From Deltaproteobacteria bacterium (GTDB taxonomy: Bacteria; Myxococcota; UBA727; VGSZ01): DNA of 64,000 bases. Location of the stretch: the NCBI GenBank assembly GCA_016177705.1, contig JACOUT010000012.1:73937-137936 (forward strand), written 5' to 3'. The notes beneath the pieces were generated by a model. That model was not told where the DNA came from, did not search any database, and was given only the letters and a program-made list of their open reading frames with translations. Position numbers and translations under genes: made by a program. Positions 16,575 through 25,853 of this stretch are shown here, one piece after another; the stretch's first letter is position 1; each line of letters begins with the position of its first letter.

Positions 16575-17473
16575 GGCAGCGCTCGCTCCGCGTGGTAGCT
16601 CGAGCGCACGAGCGGCCCGCTCTCGACGTGCAAGAAGCCGAGCGCGCGCGCCGCCGCGCCCAGCTCATCGAAGCGCGCCGGCGTCACGTAGCGCTCGACC
16701 GGCGCGTTCCACGCCGACGGACGCAGGTACTGCCCCAGCGTGACGACGTCGACCGCGGCAGCGCGCGCGTCGGCGAGCGCGGCCAGCACCTCGTCGTCAT
16801 GCTCGCCCAGGCCGAGCATCAGCCCGGTCTTTGTGCGCACGGCCGGCGCACGCCGCTTGGCCGCGGCGAGCAGCGCCAGCGAGCGGCGGTACTGCGCGCC
16901 CGAGCGAATCTGCGGCGTCAGCCGCTCGCAGGTCTCGAGGTTGTGGGCGAACACGTCGGGCGCGGCGTCGAGCACCTGTTGCAGCGCCTGCTCGTCGCCA
17001 CCGAGGTCCGACACCAGCACCTCGAGGGTGGCGTGGGGCAGGCGCGCGCGTACCGCGTGCAGGCAGCGCGCGAACTGGCGAGCGCCGCCGTCCGGCAGGT
17101 CGTCGCGCGTCACCCCGGTGATGACGACGTGCGAGAGCGCCAACAGCGCCGCCGCTTCCGCCAAGCGCACGGGCTCGTCGAGGTCGACCGCCTCGGGCGT
17201 CGCCGAGGTCTGCACGTCGCAGAAGCGGCAGGCGCGCGTGCAGCGGTTGCCGAGGATCAGGAAGGTGGCGGTGCCGGCCGACCAGCATTCCGCCCGGTTC
17301 GGGCAGGCCGCCGAGCTGCAGACGGTGTGGAGGCGCCGCTCGGCGAGCAGCGCCGCCAGCTCGTCGACGCGGCCACCACCAGGAGCCCGCACCCGCAGCC
17401 AGTCAGGTCGCGCCGCCGGCGATGGGCTCGGCTGTGCGCCCTCGGGAAGGTGGACGATCGGCAGGCCCGCCAT
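16571..17473 (-). CDS. lipA: Lipoyl synthase (radical SAM)
   Basis: The 300-residue product has both LipA iron-sulfur motifs. The auxiliary cluster cysteines are in CSSAACPNRAEC (C-x4-C-x5-C) and the radical SAM cluster is in CTRACRFC (C-x3-C-x2-C). GVTRDDLPDGGA and HNLETCERLT are also family blocks, and the C terminus keeps RSSYHAE. LipA inserts two sulfur atoms into octanoylated E2 or GcvH lysines. ATG 17473 gives the normal length. No lipB is seen nearby. It heads a three-gene unit with overlapping starts and stops, and the unit converges on the E2 gene it would serve. Confidence 0.95.
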   Translation of the reverse strand: MAGLPIVHLPEGAQPSPSPAARPDWLRVRAPGGGRVDELAALLAERRLHTVCSSAACPNRAECWSAGTATFLILGNRCTRACRFCDVQTSATPEAVDLDEPVRLAEAAALLALSHVVITGVTRDDLPDGGARQFARCLHAVRARLPHATLEVLVSDLGGDEQALQQVLDAAPDVFAHNLETCERLTPQIRSGAQYRRSLALLAAAKRRAPAVRTKTGLMLGLGEHDDEVLAALADARAAAVDVVTLGQYLRPSAWNAPVERYVTPARFDELGAAARALGFLHVESGPLVRSSYHAERALP

Positions 17474-17479
17474 CGCGCG

Positions 17480-17485
17480 CCTATA
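17480..17485 (-). promoter_or_regulatory. Candidate -10 box (TATAGG) for leaderless lipA
   Basis: On the minus strand TATAGG lies 6 nt before the lipA ATG, with no ribosome-binding sequence between them. It is the most AT-rich patch of the divergent lipA/SulP gap. Confidence 0.35.
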
Positions 17486-17539
17486 GCAGATGGCGTCCGC
17501 TCGAGGACTTGCGTTCCCGGCCGCCGATCTGCGATGACC

Positions 17540-17559
17540 TTGTGGTCGAAATGCCACAA
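17540..17559 (+). promoter_or_regulatory. Inverted repeat in the lipA/SulP divergent gap
   Basis: TTGTGG (17540-17545) and CCACAA (17554-17559) form a perfect 6-bp inverted repeat with an 8-nt centre, 20 bp before the chosen SulP start. It could be an operator for a dimeric regulator or a leader hairpin. No regulator gene is adjacent, so the assignment is weak. Confidence 0.25.
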
Positions 17560-17578
17560 AGGGCGCGGGGCGAGGCAG

Positions 17579-19375
17579 ATGAGGAAGCGCTACAACGCCA
17601 TGGTCGAGATGCTGCCGCGCTTGCGCGTGAAGCCGGCGACCGCGCTGCGCGCGACGCTCGCAGCCGGCTACTCGAAGAGCGACCTACGCGCCGACGTCAT
17701 GGCCGGCTTGGTGGTGGGCGTAGTGGCGCTGCCGTTGTCGATGGCGCTCGCCATCGCCTCGGGCGTGCCGCCGCAGCACGGCCTTTACACCGCGATCATC
17801 GCCGGCGCGCTCATCGCGGCGCTCGGCGGCTCGCGCGTGCAGGTGAGCGGGCCCACCGCCGCCTTCGTGGTGCTGCTGGCGCCGGTGGCCGCGCGCTACG
17901 GCGTGGGCGGCCTGTGCGTCGCCTCGGTGATCGCAGGCGTCATGCTCGTCGCCATGGGGGCGGCCGGCTTCGGCTCGCTCCTGCAGTTCGTGCCCCACCC
18001 GGTGACCACCGGCTTCACCGCCGGCATCGCCGTGGTCATCGGCACCTTGCAAGTGAAGGACTTCCTCGGCCTCACCGTCGAGCACATGCCCGAGCACTTC
18101 ATCGAGCGCGTGGTCGCGCTCGGGCATGCCGCGCACACCGCGCGGCTCGCTGACCTGCTGATCGGCGCATTCACGCTGGCGGTGCTGATCGTCTGGCCGC
18201 GCATCGACAAGCGCCTGCCCGCGCCGCTGGTCGCGCTCACGCTCGGCGCGCTCGCGGCCTTCGCCGCCACCCACCTGATCGACGGCATCACCATCGACAC
18301 CATCGCCAGCCGCTTCACCTACGTGGTCGACGGCGTCACCAAGCACGGCGTGCCGCAGGCGCCGCCACTGCCGGTGTTGCCGTGGCTCTTGCCCGGCGCC
18401 GACGGCGCGCCGCTCGGCCTGTCGCTCCAGCTGCTGCGCGACATTCTGCCGTCGGCCTTCGCCATCGCCATGCTCGGCGCCATCGAGTCGTTGCTGTCGG
18501 CCACCGTGGCCGACGGCATGATCGGCGCGAAGCACGACTCAAACGCCGAGCTGCTCGGCCAAGGCATCGGCAACATCGTGGCGCCCTTCTTCGGTGGCTT
18601 CGCGGCCACCGGCGCCATCGCGCGCACCGCCACCAGTGTGCGCTCGGGCGCGCGCTCGCCCATCGCCGCCATGACGCACGCGCTGTTCGTGCTCGCCGCC
18701 GTGCTCGTCATCGCGCCGCTGGTCGGCTACCTGCCGATGGCGTCACTGGCCGCGCTGTTGCTGATCGTCGCGTGGAACATGAGCGAGGTGCGCCACTTCG
18801 GACACATCCTGCGCGTGGCGCCGCGCGCCGACGTGGTGGTGCTGCTCGCGTGCTTCGTGCTCACCGTGGTGTTCGACATGGTGATCTCGGTGACCGCCGG
18901 CGTCATGCTGGCCGCGCTGCTGTTCATGCGCCGCATGGCGGACATCTCGGGCGGACGCCTCGAGGAGAGCCACTCGCCGACGCACGGCCCGCTGCCCAAG
19001 GGCGTGCTGCACTACTCCATCGACGGGCCGCTGTTCTTCGGCGCCGCGCAGAAGGCCATGGGCGCCTTGCACGACGTCGCGCGCACGGCGCGCGTGGTCA
19101 TCATCGAGGTGGCCGACGTGCCTGCCATGGACGCAACCGGCCTGGTGGCGCTCGAGAGCGCGCTCGCCAAGCTGTGGAAGGACAAGGCCAAGGTGATCAT
19201 CGCGGGCGCGCAGGCGCAGCCGCGCGCGGTGCTCGAGCGCGCCGGCCTGGTGCCGGAGGCCGGCAAGCTCAAGTACACGGCCACGCTCGGTGAGGCCATC
19301 GAGGCGGCGCGCGCGGCGGTTGCGGCGGTGCCACAGAGCCAGCCGCCGCACGTCGAGCCGAACCAGCCGGTGTGA
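17579..19375 (+). CDS. SulP-family anion permease with C-terminal STAS domain
   Basis: The 598-residue product has a SulP core of many spans. The first block, GLVVGVVALPLSMALAIASG, is followed by GLYTAIIAG and VSGPTAAFVVL, the conserved N-terminal signature. The inner repeat contains FGGFAATGAIARTATSVRSG. The C-terminal STAS domain (about 470-575) has EVADVPAMDATGLVAL; the phosphorylatable Ser of SpoIIAA-type domains is replaced. SulP proteins exchange or symport sulfate, bicarbonate, molybdate or dicarboxylates across the inner membrane. The gene stands alone, without a carbonic anhydrase that would indicate bicarbonate. ATG 17579 has GAGG a few bases upstream; ATG 17534 is an in-frame alternative. 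Confidence 0.9.
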   Translation: MRKRYNAMVEMLPRLRVKPATALRATLAAGYSKSDLRADVMAGLVVGVVALPLSMALAIASGVPPQHGLYTAIIAGALIAALGGSRVQVSGPTAAFVVLLAPVAARYGVGGLCVASVIAGVMLVAMGAAGFGSLLQFVPHPVTTGFTAGIAVVIGTLQVKDFLGLTVEHMPEHFIERVVALGHAAHTARLADLLIGAFTLAVLIVWPRIDKRLPAPLVALTLGALAAFAATHLIDGITIDTIASRFTYVVDGVTKHGVPQAPPLPVLPWLLPGADGAPLGLSLQLLRDILPSAFAIAMLGAIESLLSATVADGMIGAKHDSNAELLGQGIGNIVAPFFGGFAATGAIARTATSVRSGARSPIAAMTHALFVLAAVLVIAPLVGYLPMASLAALLLIVAWNMSEVRHFGHILRVAPRADVVVLLACFVLTVVFDMVISVTAGVMLAALLFMRRMADISGGRLEESHSPTHGPLPKGVLHYSIDGPLFFGAAQKAMGALHDVARTARVVIIEVADVPAMDATGLVALESALAKLWKDKAKVIIAGAQAQPRAVLERAGLVPEAGKLKYTATLGEAIEAARAAVAAVPQSQPPHVEPNQPV

Positions 19376-19410
19376 CGGCCGTCGTCGTGGAGCACGACAG
19401 GCTTCGGTCG

Positions 19411-19416
19411 TACACT
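19411..19416 (+). promoter_or_regulatory. Candidate -10 box (TACACT), leaderless
   Basis: TACACT ends 6 nt before the ATG at 19423 and no Shine-Dalgarno sequence follows it. TGGAGC lies 17 nt upstream as a weak -35 candidate. Confidence 0.35.
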
Positions 19417-19422
19417 GCCGCC

Positions 19423-22335
19423 ATGCATCGTCTTGCTCCGCTCGCCGCGCTCGTCGTCCTGCTGCCGACCTGCCGGTGTGACACCGCTCGCCCGTGCGCC
19501 AGCGTGGGCGATTGCCTGGCGGGCGAGAGCTGCGTCGCCGACGTCGACGGTTCCTTCTGCGCGCCCGCTGGCGGCGAGGGCGAGGGCGAGGGCGAAGGCG
19601 AAGGCGAAGGTGAAGGTGAAGGCGAGGGCGAAGGCGAAGGCGAGCGCTGCGGCGACGGCGTGGTCGGAGGCACCGAGCCCTGCGACGACGGCAACGCCAA
19701 CGAGAAGGACACGTGCACCTCGGCGTGCGCCGCCACCACGGTAACGGTCTCCTTGGTGACGGGCGGTCAACCGCTCGACGGCCTCGGCAGCAACCTGATC
19801 ATGGGGGTCTACGGCAGCGCGCGGGGCGATCTCGTCACCGACGCGCTCGGGGCCGTGTTCTTCCGTCCGCCGGGCGGCTCGACCTTCTTCCGCCTCGACG
19901 ACCGCTATCACTCCCTCGACAGCCCTGACGTCTTGGAGGGCCGGACCCTGTCCCCGATCGCGCTCGGCATCGACGACGATTTCTTCTACTACGACGGCAC
20001 CACGAACACGCTGCGCCGCATCGACCGCGACGGCAACGAGACGGTGGTGGGCGGACCGGGGCCGACCACCACGCCCACCGTCGATCCGCCGGGTTGGCAG
20101 TTCGCCTCGCCTGCCGACGTCGACCTCAACACCGTTACGGGCCTGGACGTCTCCAACACCGGTGACGTCTTCGTCACCTCCGACGCCCGCGTGGTGCGCT
20201 TCCACGACGACGGCGGCAGCTGGAGCGCGTCGGTGCTGGCCGGCACGGTAGCCGCCTCACCCGCCGCGGGCACGGCGGCGCAACGCCTCGAATTCGGCTT
20301 CGTCACCGACGTGGCCGTGGAACACGAGCCGTCGACCGGCGTGCCCATCGCCGTCTGGATCGCGGGCACACCGAGCGGTGCCAAAGAGCCGATCCGGGTG
20401 CTCTTGGCCGACGGCACCTACCAGACCATCTCGGGGATCGGCGACACCTGCGACGGCGGCGCACCGCTCGATCAGTGCGACATCGACGCCCGCTCCCTCG
20501 CACCCGACGGCGACGGCGGCATGTTCCTCGTCGACCCCACCAGCACCACGCCCGGCCGTGGCCTGCTGCACGTGGACGCCGCCCGCACGGTGGACCTGCT
20601 GGCCCCGCCCGACGCGGTCGGCTTCCCGACGGACTTTGCTCTGCTGGGCAACACCTTCCTGCTGACGAACCCGTTTCTGCTGCACACCCTGCGCGTGCCG
20701 CGCAGCGGCGGCCTTGGGCTCGACGTGCTGCCGAGCGCGCCCCTGCCCGAGCGCGCCACCGATCGGCCGTTTTTCTTGATCCGCGCCATCGACGCGACGC
20801 CGACCTCGATCTTCTTCTCGACCCTCGAGGCGCTCTACCGCGTCGACGTCGCCTCGGGCGCCGCCAGCCGCGTGCTCGACCTCCTCGATCTCGGCCCTTG
20901 CAGCGGCGGCGGGAGCGAGCTGGCCCAGGATCTGGCCGCCAGGAGCGACGACAGTGAGGTCTTCTTTACGCGCGAGGGTGTCGATGTGGTGTGCGCGGCC
21001 ACGGTGGCTACGGGCGCAGTCCGCGTGGCAATCGAGGGCGCCATGGCGCTGAACGGGCCGCGTTCGCTCGCGCTCAGCGGGTCGGACTCGCTGTTGGTCG
21101 CGGTCGCCGGCGGCGCCAGCCTGACTTCCTTCTCTGCCAGCACCGGCGCGTTGGTGACCGCCTTCTCGCCCGCGCCCAGCGCCACCATCGTCGATATCGA
21201 CGCTGACGCTGCGCGCGTACAACTGCTGCTCGCCACCGGCGTGCGGCTGAGCGCGAGCGGCACCAGCCTCACCACCATCGGCGGCGCCGCCGTCTCGAGC
21301 GCGACCGGCTTGGTGGTCGCCGCGGGCGCCAACGCGTCCATCGTCTTCGACGACGACGAGCACGCGGTGCGCACCATCGACGCCACCGGCAACACCACCA
21401 GCCAGAGCGGCAGCGGCGCGGCCGGCTTCCTCGACGGGCTCGCCGCCAACGCCCGCTTCACCGCCAACAGCCACCGCATCGCGCGGCTCGGCACCGGCGT
21501 GATCGTGAGCGACGGCCTCACCATCCGCCGGGTCGACGACGGCCGCGTCACGACCGTGGTCGGCTCGGACCAGCTCACCGACGACGGGCGGGTGCCGGAC
21601 GCGCGCTTCGCGTCGCCGTACACGCTCTCGTGCGTCGGCACCACCTGCCTGGTCTACGACGTCGACCCCGACACGCTGCGCCGCCTGGACCTCGCCACCG
21701 GGCGCGTCGATCGCGTGCTCGCCGCCGACGGCAGGAAGCTCGGTGGCCCGCTGGCGGGCGCGGCGCTGCTCGACCAGGACACGGTGGTGCTCTCGAACGG
21801 CGTCGCGCTCTTGACCGCCGACCTGCCCGACGGCGCCGTCGCCACCTATGACGACGGCGTGTTCGTGGGCGCGCCGCTGCAGCTCGCGGTCGCCGGCCAG
21901 GCGCCGGTGTTCGTCGACGGCCAGGACGTCAAGATTCTGGGCGGCAACCCGCGCGTGCTGTTCACGGCGACCGACGAGATCCACGCCGTGGGCGCGAGCC
22001 CGAACGGCGAGCAGGTCGCGGTGGCGCATGGCGCCGGCGTTGTGGACGTGGTCTCGCTGGTCGGCGGCGCGCCCGCCACGCGCACGCTGCCGGCGCCGCT
22101 GCTCGCCGAGGTCGGCGAGGGCTCCTCGGTGGCGCTGGACGACGACGGCAACGTCTACCTGGGCGACGACGGCGGCGGCGAGCAGCTCTTCAGCGACGGC
22201 AGCACACGGGCGCTGCTGCGGGTGGGGCCGCTGTTCCCGCGCGGCTGCGCGCGGGCGCTGGCGTTCGACGACGCGGGCGACCTGCTGGTGGCGGACTGCA
22301 GGACCGGAGCCGTCCTGCGGGTAGCGATTCGCTGA
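19423..22335 (+). CDS. Lipoprotein with GE linker, Cys-rich repeat and beta-propeller-like body
   Basis: The 970-residue product starts with a signal peptide ending in the lipobox-like LLPTC. A short Cys-rich module follows (CASVGDCLAGESC), then a Gly-Glu linker encoded by hexamers at about 19573-19641, then one CGDGVVGGTEPCDDGN module typical of myxobacterial secreted proteins. The remaining 850 residues are repeats of about 40-50 residues, rich in V/L, D and G. Segments such as GVIVSDGLTIRRVDDG and ATGNTTSQSGSGAAGFLDGL resemble NHL-type propeller blades. It is presumably attached to the outer membrane and displayed outside. Binding function and ligand are unknown. Confidence 0.75.
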   Translation: MHRLAPLAALVVLLPTCRCDTARPCASVGDCLAGESCVADVDGSFCAPAGGEGEGEGEGEGEGEGEGEGEGEGERCGDGVVGGTEPCDDGNANEKDTCTSACAATTVTVSLVTGGQPLDGLGSNLIMGVYGSARGDLVTDALGAVFFRPPGGSTFFRLDDRYHSLDSPDVLEGRTLSPIALGIDDDFFYYDGTTNTLRRIDRDGNETVVGGPGPTTTPTVDPPGWQFASPADVDLNTVTGLDVSNTGDVFVTSDARVVRFHDDGGSWSASVLAGTVAASPAAGTAAQRLEFGFVTDVAVEHEPSTGVPIAVWIAGTPSGAKEPIRVLLADGTYQTISGIGDTCDGGAPLDQCDIDARSLAPDGDGGMFLVDPTSTTPGRGLLHVDAARTVDLLAPPDAVGFPTDFALLGNTFLLTNPFLLHTLRVPRSGGLGLDVLPSAPLPERATDRPFFLIRAIDATPTSIFFSTLEALYRVDVASGAASRVLDLLDLGPCSGGGSELAQDLAARSDDSEVFFTREGVDVVCAATVATGAVRVAIEGAMALNGPRSLALSGSDSLLVAVAGGASLTSFSASTGALVTAFSPAPSATIVDIDADAARVQLLLATGVRLSASGTSLTTIGGAAVSSATGLVVAAGANASIVFDDDEHAVRTIDATGNTTSQSGSGAAGFLDGLAANARFTANSHRIARLGTGVIVSDGLTIRRVDDGRVTTVVGSDQLTDDGRVPDARFASPYTLSCVGTTCLVYDVDPDTLRRLDLATGRVDRVLAADGRKLGGPLAGAALLDQDTVVLSNGVALLTADLPDGAVATYDDGVFVGAPLQLAVAGQAPVFVDGQDVKILGGNPRVLFTATDEIHAVGASPNGEQVAVAHGAGVVDVVSLVGGAPATRTLPAPLLAEVGEGSSVALDDDGNVYLGDDGGGEQLFSDGSTRALLRVGPLFPRGCARALAFDDAGDLLVADCRTGAVLRVAIR

Positions 22336-22365
22336 ACTCGCGAGCAGGAGAGCGGCCAAGGAGCC

Positions 22366-22515
22366 GGGGGCTTGTCGTCGCGCCTTCGTGGGAGGATCGC
22401 TGCTCTCGCGAGAGCGAGCGGCGGTGCCGTACGGAGGCCACGAGGTGCCGGCGAGACGCGGCTGCCGTCGGGGCGGACAGCCCCCCTCTCTAGATCTCTC
22501 CCCCACTGGGGAGAG
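22366..22515 (+). repeat. Intergenic structured repeat, copy 1
   Basis: This is one of three copies in the window of a roughly 150-165-bp unit. It begins with GGGGCTTGTCG and, 36 bp on, has a perfect 14-bp palindrome GCTCTCGCGAGAGC (22402-22415). It ends with a hairpin CTCTCCCC/GGGGAGAG (22496-22503 and 22508-22515). It lies between two convergent genes. The other copies are at 31305-31466 and, inverted, at 31677-31837. Confidence 0.6.
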
Positions 22516-22593
22516 CCGTGCAGGGCTCGGCGCACGCTCGTGCTGCGCGCGCGGCGCCGCCGCGGCGAGCGACGCTCGCTGGCTCGGCGCCGC

Positions 22594-24612
22594 TCAGGGG
22601 CAGAAGCACGACGCGCTCTGGTTGTCCTGCACCTGCGCTCCCGCACCAGCCGGCACGTTGCAGAACAGCTCGATCTCCGTGCACGGAAGCAGCACGTTGT
22701 TCTGCACGAGCAACGTGCCACCGATAGTGGAGAGCGCACCAAGCTCGACGTTGTAGAGGTCTGGGTTGGCATTGCCGCCGAGCGTGCCACCGATGACGAG
22801 GTCGCCTCCCACGATGTCGAGGGTCGTCGCGATCAGCTCATCCAGCTCGGCGTTGCCGCTGACCGTCAGCGAACCCGTCACGCTCGAAAGCGAAGGCACG
22901 CTCAGGCTCGACAGCGACGCGTTGTTGGTGACCGTCAGCGAACCCGTCACGCTCGAAAGCAAAGGCACGCTCAGGCTCGACAGCGAGGCGTTGTTGGTCA
23001 CCGTGAGCGAACCCGTCACGCTCGAAAGCTCGGGGAGGTTCAGCGTCGTAAAGTTCGCCGCATTGGCATCGAAGGTAAGGCCATTGCCGACCCGCTGAAG
23101 CATGGACAAACCGGTCCCGACGACGAGAAGATCCTCGTTGCTTCGGAACTGCATCGCCGCACCGACACGCGTGAGCACAGGAAGATCGATCTGAACGCGA
23201 GGGTTGTTCGTCGCGTCATTGTTGTCCGTCACCGATAAGTTGGCGCCCACTCCGGTCAACGTCAGCGACTCGAGCAGGAACGTTCCCGGCGACGTCCGAT
23301 TTGCGACGCTCAGGCTCCCCGAGATAAGCCACACATCCGTCGTCACCGCGTCCCGTTTCGTCGCGAAGTCCGCGTCCGTCACGGGGCCCCACTCCACCGT
23401 CACCGCCAGCGACCCGGCATTCGGCCCGTACGCGTCATCCGCCTCCGTGCAGTCAATCGTGAGCTGCTCCGTCCCCGCCCCAAAACCCACCTTCATCACG
23501 CTCGGTACTGCGGTCGTGCTCACGGCGCGCGCCGGCGTCGTCGTGCACTGTGGCGACAGGTCCCCGCTCACCCGAAACTCCAGCCCGCTCGCGTCCGCGA
23601 ACGGCTCCACGATCGCCACCTGCACGCGCACCCACACGCTCATGGTCGCCGCGTTCCCCGCCGCGTCCGAGCAGGTCACGCTCACCAGCTCGCTCTCGAG
23701 GAAGCCGTTTTCGAAAACGATGCCCGTCAGGCCAGTGCCGTCGATCGGACCGCCGTCGGGACTGATGCAGCCCGTCGCCTCCGGCCACGGCTCCACGGTC
23801 ACCGTCACCGACGTCTGCGCCCCCACGCGGTCGGCCACCGTCACGCTGCGGATCAACACCGTGAAGTCGAGCGCGTCCGTCAACGCCGCGCTCGACACCG
23901 TGCCGTCCGCCAGCACCACCGGCCGATCCGGCGTGCACGACGCGTCGACCCGCCACGTCGGCGCATCCGGCACGGTGGCCGAGAACCCGTCCGCCCTCGT
24001 GCACGTCGTCGTGTGCGCATGCGTCAGCGTGAACGCGACGCTCTGGTCCGTCGCCACCGCCAGGTCGGTCTCGAGGTCGGGCGTCAGTCGCACGAACGCG
24101 GCGCGCACCACCATGCTCGCGGGCGGCGCGCCCGTACAGTCGACCGTGAACGTGGTGTCGACGTCCACCACCCGATCCTCGCTGCCCTCGACGGCCACCT
24201 CCGTCGGCGTGGTGACGCCGTCGTCGAAGGTGCAGTCGCTCACCGCGCCCGTGGTGGTCCACTCGAGCGTCACCGTCAGCCCCGCCAACACCGCCTGGCT
24301 GCCGTCGAGCGGGGTCGCATTCATCCGCGCCGTCAGCGTGATGGTGCCTTCACCCTCGCCCTCGCCCTCGCCTTCGCCCTCGCCCTCGCCTTCACCTTCG
24401 CCCTCGCCTTCGCCCAGATCGGGATCGCCGGGCGAGCCATCCGGCACGCACGCCCCGCTTTGGCCGTCGCCGTCGGTGAAGGGCGCGCAGAACTCCTCCG
24501 GCCTGCAGTCGGCGTGGTCGTCGCACACGGCCAACGAAGGGCACCCTGTCCCCCATGCCACCGACACCGTGAAAGCCAGCGCACCGACCAGCGTCGCTAC
24601 CATGCTGCGCAT
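22594..24612 (-). CDS. Secreted repeat protein with GE linker and leucine-rich/receptor-L-like repeats
   Basis: The 672-residue product has a signal peptide, a short Cys-rich head (CDDHADCRPEEFCAP), and a GE linker encoded at about 24348-24415. Several Ig-like beta domains with paired Cys follow, and then a C-terminal solenoid. In the solenoid a 23-residue unit (SVTGSLTVTNNASLSSLSVP plus LLS or SLS) occurs about three times nearly unchanged, matching 69-bp DNA repeats at 22861-23035. The unit resembles receptor-L-domain or BspA-type leucine-rich repeats. The last residues hold CTEIELFC and a final CFCP. ATG 24612 has GGGGAGGG just upstream. It is probably a surface adhesin or binding protein; the ligand is unknown. 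Confidence 0.75.
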   Translation of the reverse strand: MRSMVATLVGALAFTVSVAWGTGCPSLAVCDDHADCRPEEFCAPFTDGDGQSGACVPDGSPGDPDLGEGEGEGEGEGEGEGEGEGEGEGTITLTARMNATPLDGSQAVLAGLTVTLEWTTTGAVSDCTFDDGVTTPTEVAVEGSEDRVVDVDTTFTVDCTGAPPASMVVRAAFVRLTPDLETDLAVATDQSVAFTLTHAHTTTCTRADGFSATVPDAPTWRVDASCTPDRPVVLADGTVSSAALTDALDFTVLIRSVTVADRVGAQTSVTVTVEPWPEATGCISPDGGPIDGTGLTGIVFENGFLESELVSVTCSDAAGNAATMSVWVRVQVAIVEPFADASGLEFRVSGDLSPQCTTTPARAVSTTAVPSVMKVGFGAGTEQLTIDCTEADDAYGPNAGSLAVTVEWGPVTDADFATKRDAVTTDVWLISGSLSVANRTSPGTFLLESLTLTGVGANLSVTDNNDATNNPRVQIDLPVLTRVGAAMQFRSNEDLLVVGTGLSMLQRVGNGLTFDANAANFTTLNLPELSSVTGSLTVTNNASLSSLSVPLLSSVTGSLTVTNNASLSSLSVPSLSSVTGSLTVSGNAELDELIATTLDIVGGDLVIGGTLGGNANPDLYNVELGALSTIGGTLLVQNNVLLPCTEIELFCNVPAGAGAQVQDNQSASCFCP
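22861..23035 (-). repeat. 69-bp tandem coding repeats
   Basis: Units spaced by 69 bp (23 codons) begin at about 22861, 22930 and 22999 and are nearly identical, pointing to recent internal duplication inside the repeat-protein gene. Confidence 0.8.
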
Positions 24613-24702
24613 GCCACCCTCCCCGACTCTTCCGCTGACCATGACCCCCTCGCATCTTCCGGGGGGCCGCTCAGTCGCCCCGGAGCTACCTTCGTCGGCG
24701 GG

Positions 24703-24770
24703 TGGCACCCGGTGGCGTTTCTGGAGCGCGCGGGCTTTGACGCGCGCGCAAGAAACGGCGCCGGGTGACA
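24703..24770 (-). terminator. Long imperfect stem-loop between two minus-strand genes
   Basis: Arms 24703-24722 and 24751-24770 pair over about 20 bp (AGAAACG/CGTTTCT is perfect), and the loop holds a second GCGCGCG/CGCGCGC stem. It lies after the PEGA gene and before the repeat-protein gene, both read leftwards. No T-tract follows, so it may be a factor-dependent terminator, an RNA-stabilising hairpin or a leader element of the downstream gene. Confidence 0.4.
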
Positions 24771-24821
24771 GGACCCGTCGATGGCAACCCTGAAGCTGAC
24801 CGCTCGCTCGCTCCACCGCCG

Positions 24822-25793
24822 TCACTCCATCAAGCCGACGGTGACGAGCGCGATGCCGCCGCCCACGCCCACCAGGCCGAGCGGGGCCAGCACGCCGAAC
24901 GCCAAGGTCGCGGTCTGGTTCTCCTGGATGACGTCGCTGCCGCGCTCACCGCCGACGAAGCGATCGCGCGCGCCCACCGCCGCGCCGTACGCCACCGCGC
25001 CGCCGATGCCGCTGGCCACGCCCGCGGCCAGCGCGCCCGCGCCCGCCCACACGAGCGGCGACACCGCCACCTTGCCGCCCGTCGGCGCCTTGCCGGCCGC
25101 CGTGGCCGCGCGCTCGACCAGCAGATCGCCCTCCTGCACCAGGCGGATGCGCGCGACGCCGTCGACCGGCGCCTCGACGAACTTGCGCCAGGGCTGCACG
25201 CCGGGCGCGCGCACCTCGACGGCGCGCCGGCCCGGCGGTAGCCCGCCGATGGGGCCGATCAGCGGCGTGGTGCCGCGCGGCGCGCCGTCGACGAGCACGG
25301 TGGCGCCCGGCATACCGACGTCGACCGAGATGGCGCCGCTCGCGTTGTAGCCCGCCGGGTCGAGCAGCTTGAAGGCGAGCGCGCGCACGGCCGCCTCGGC
25401 CTGATCGAGCGGCGCCTGCCCCTGCTCGACGCGCTTCTCCACTCCCGTGGCGACGTCGATCACCTTGAGCGCGATGTTGAGCGTGTCGCCCGCAACGCCC
25501 ACGCTGCCCGCCACCACGCTCGCGGCGCCCACGCGTTTGCCGAGCGCGCTCAGGCACGCGGCGTCGCCGGCGCAGGGCCGCTCGCCTGCGGCGCGGCTCA
25601 CGGAGGCGGGGTCGGCTTCCTTGGCGCCGGAGGCGGTGACGCGCTCACGCACCGCGGCGTCGAGGCGCATGAGCAGGCCCGGCTCGACGCCGAGCGCGTC
25701 GAGCGGCACCACGGCCAGCACGTCGGGCTCGGCGAGCGCTGGCGTGGACGACAAGGCGAGCAGGGCGGTGAGGGTGACGATGGGCGCGCGCAC
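24822..25793 (-). CDS. Secreted PEGA-domain protein with two C-terminal membrane spans
   Basis: The 323-residue product has a signal peptide (RAPIVTLTALLALSSTPALA) that supports GTG 25793 as the start. The N-terminal domain (about 25-160) resembles the FlgO/CsgG-like fold used to sense or bind, with a CAGDAACLSALGKRVGA segment. A PEGA domain follows (about 165-235, PGATVLVDGAPRGTTPL). Two hydrophobic segments near the C terminus (about 255-320) would anchor it. PEGA domains bind surface or cell-wall ligands. It sits 60 bp downstream of the FKBP lipoprotein gene on the same strand. Confidence 0.7.
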   Translation of the reverse strand: MRAPIVTLTALLALSSTPALAEPDVLAVVPLDALGVEPGLLMRLDAAVRERVTASGAKEADPASVSRAAGERPCAGDAACLSALGKRVGAASVVAGSVGVAGDTLNIALKVIDVATGVEKRVEQGQAPLDQAEAAVRALAFKLLDPAGYNASGAISVDVGMPGATVLVDGAPRGTTPLIGPIGGLPPGRRAVEVRAPGVQPWRKFVEAPVDGVARIRLVQEGDLLVERAATAAGKAPTGGKVAVSPLVWAGAGALAAGVASGIGGAVAYGAAVGARDRFVGGERGSDVIQENQTATLAFGVLAPLGLVGVGGGIALVTVGLME

Positions 25794-25853
25794 GCGCGAA
25801 GTGTCACCGAAACGGATCGGCGCCGCAACGAATCGGACACCCCGCACGGGCGG

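Noticed and set aside
17534..17578. Alternative SulP start at ATG 17534
   Set aside because: It would add 15 residues with no family similarity and no ribosome site, and would place the inverted repeat inside coding DNA.
22861..23035. CRISPR-like array
   Set aside because: Repeats are 69 bp without spacers, in frame and translated as a protein solenoid.
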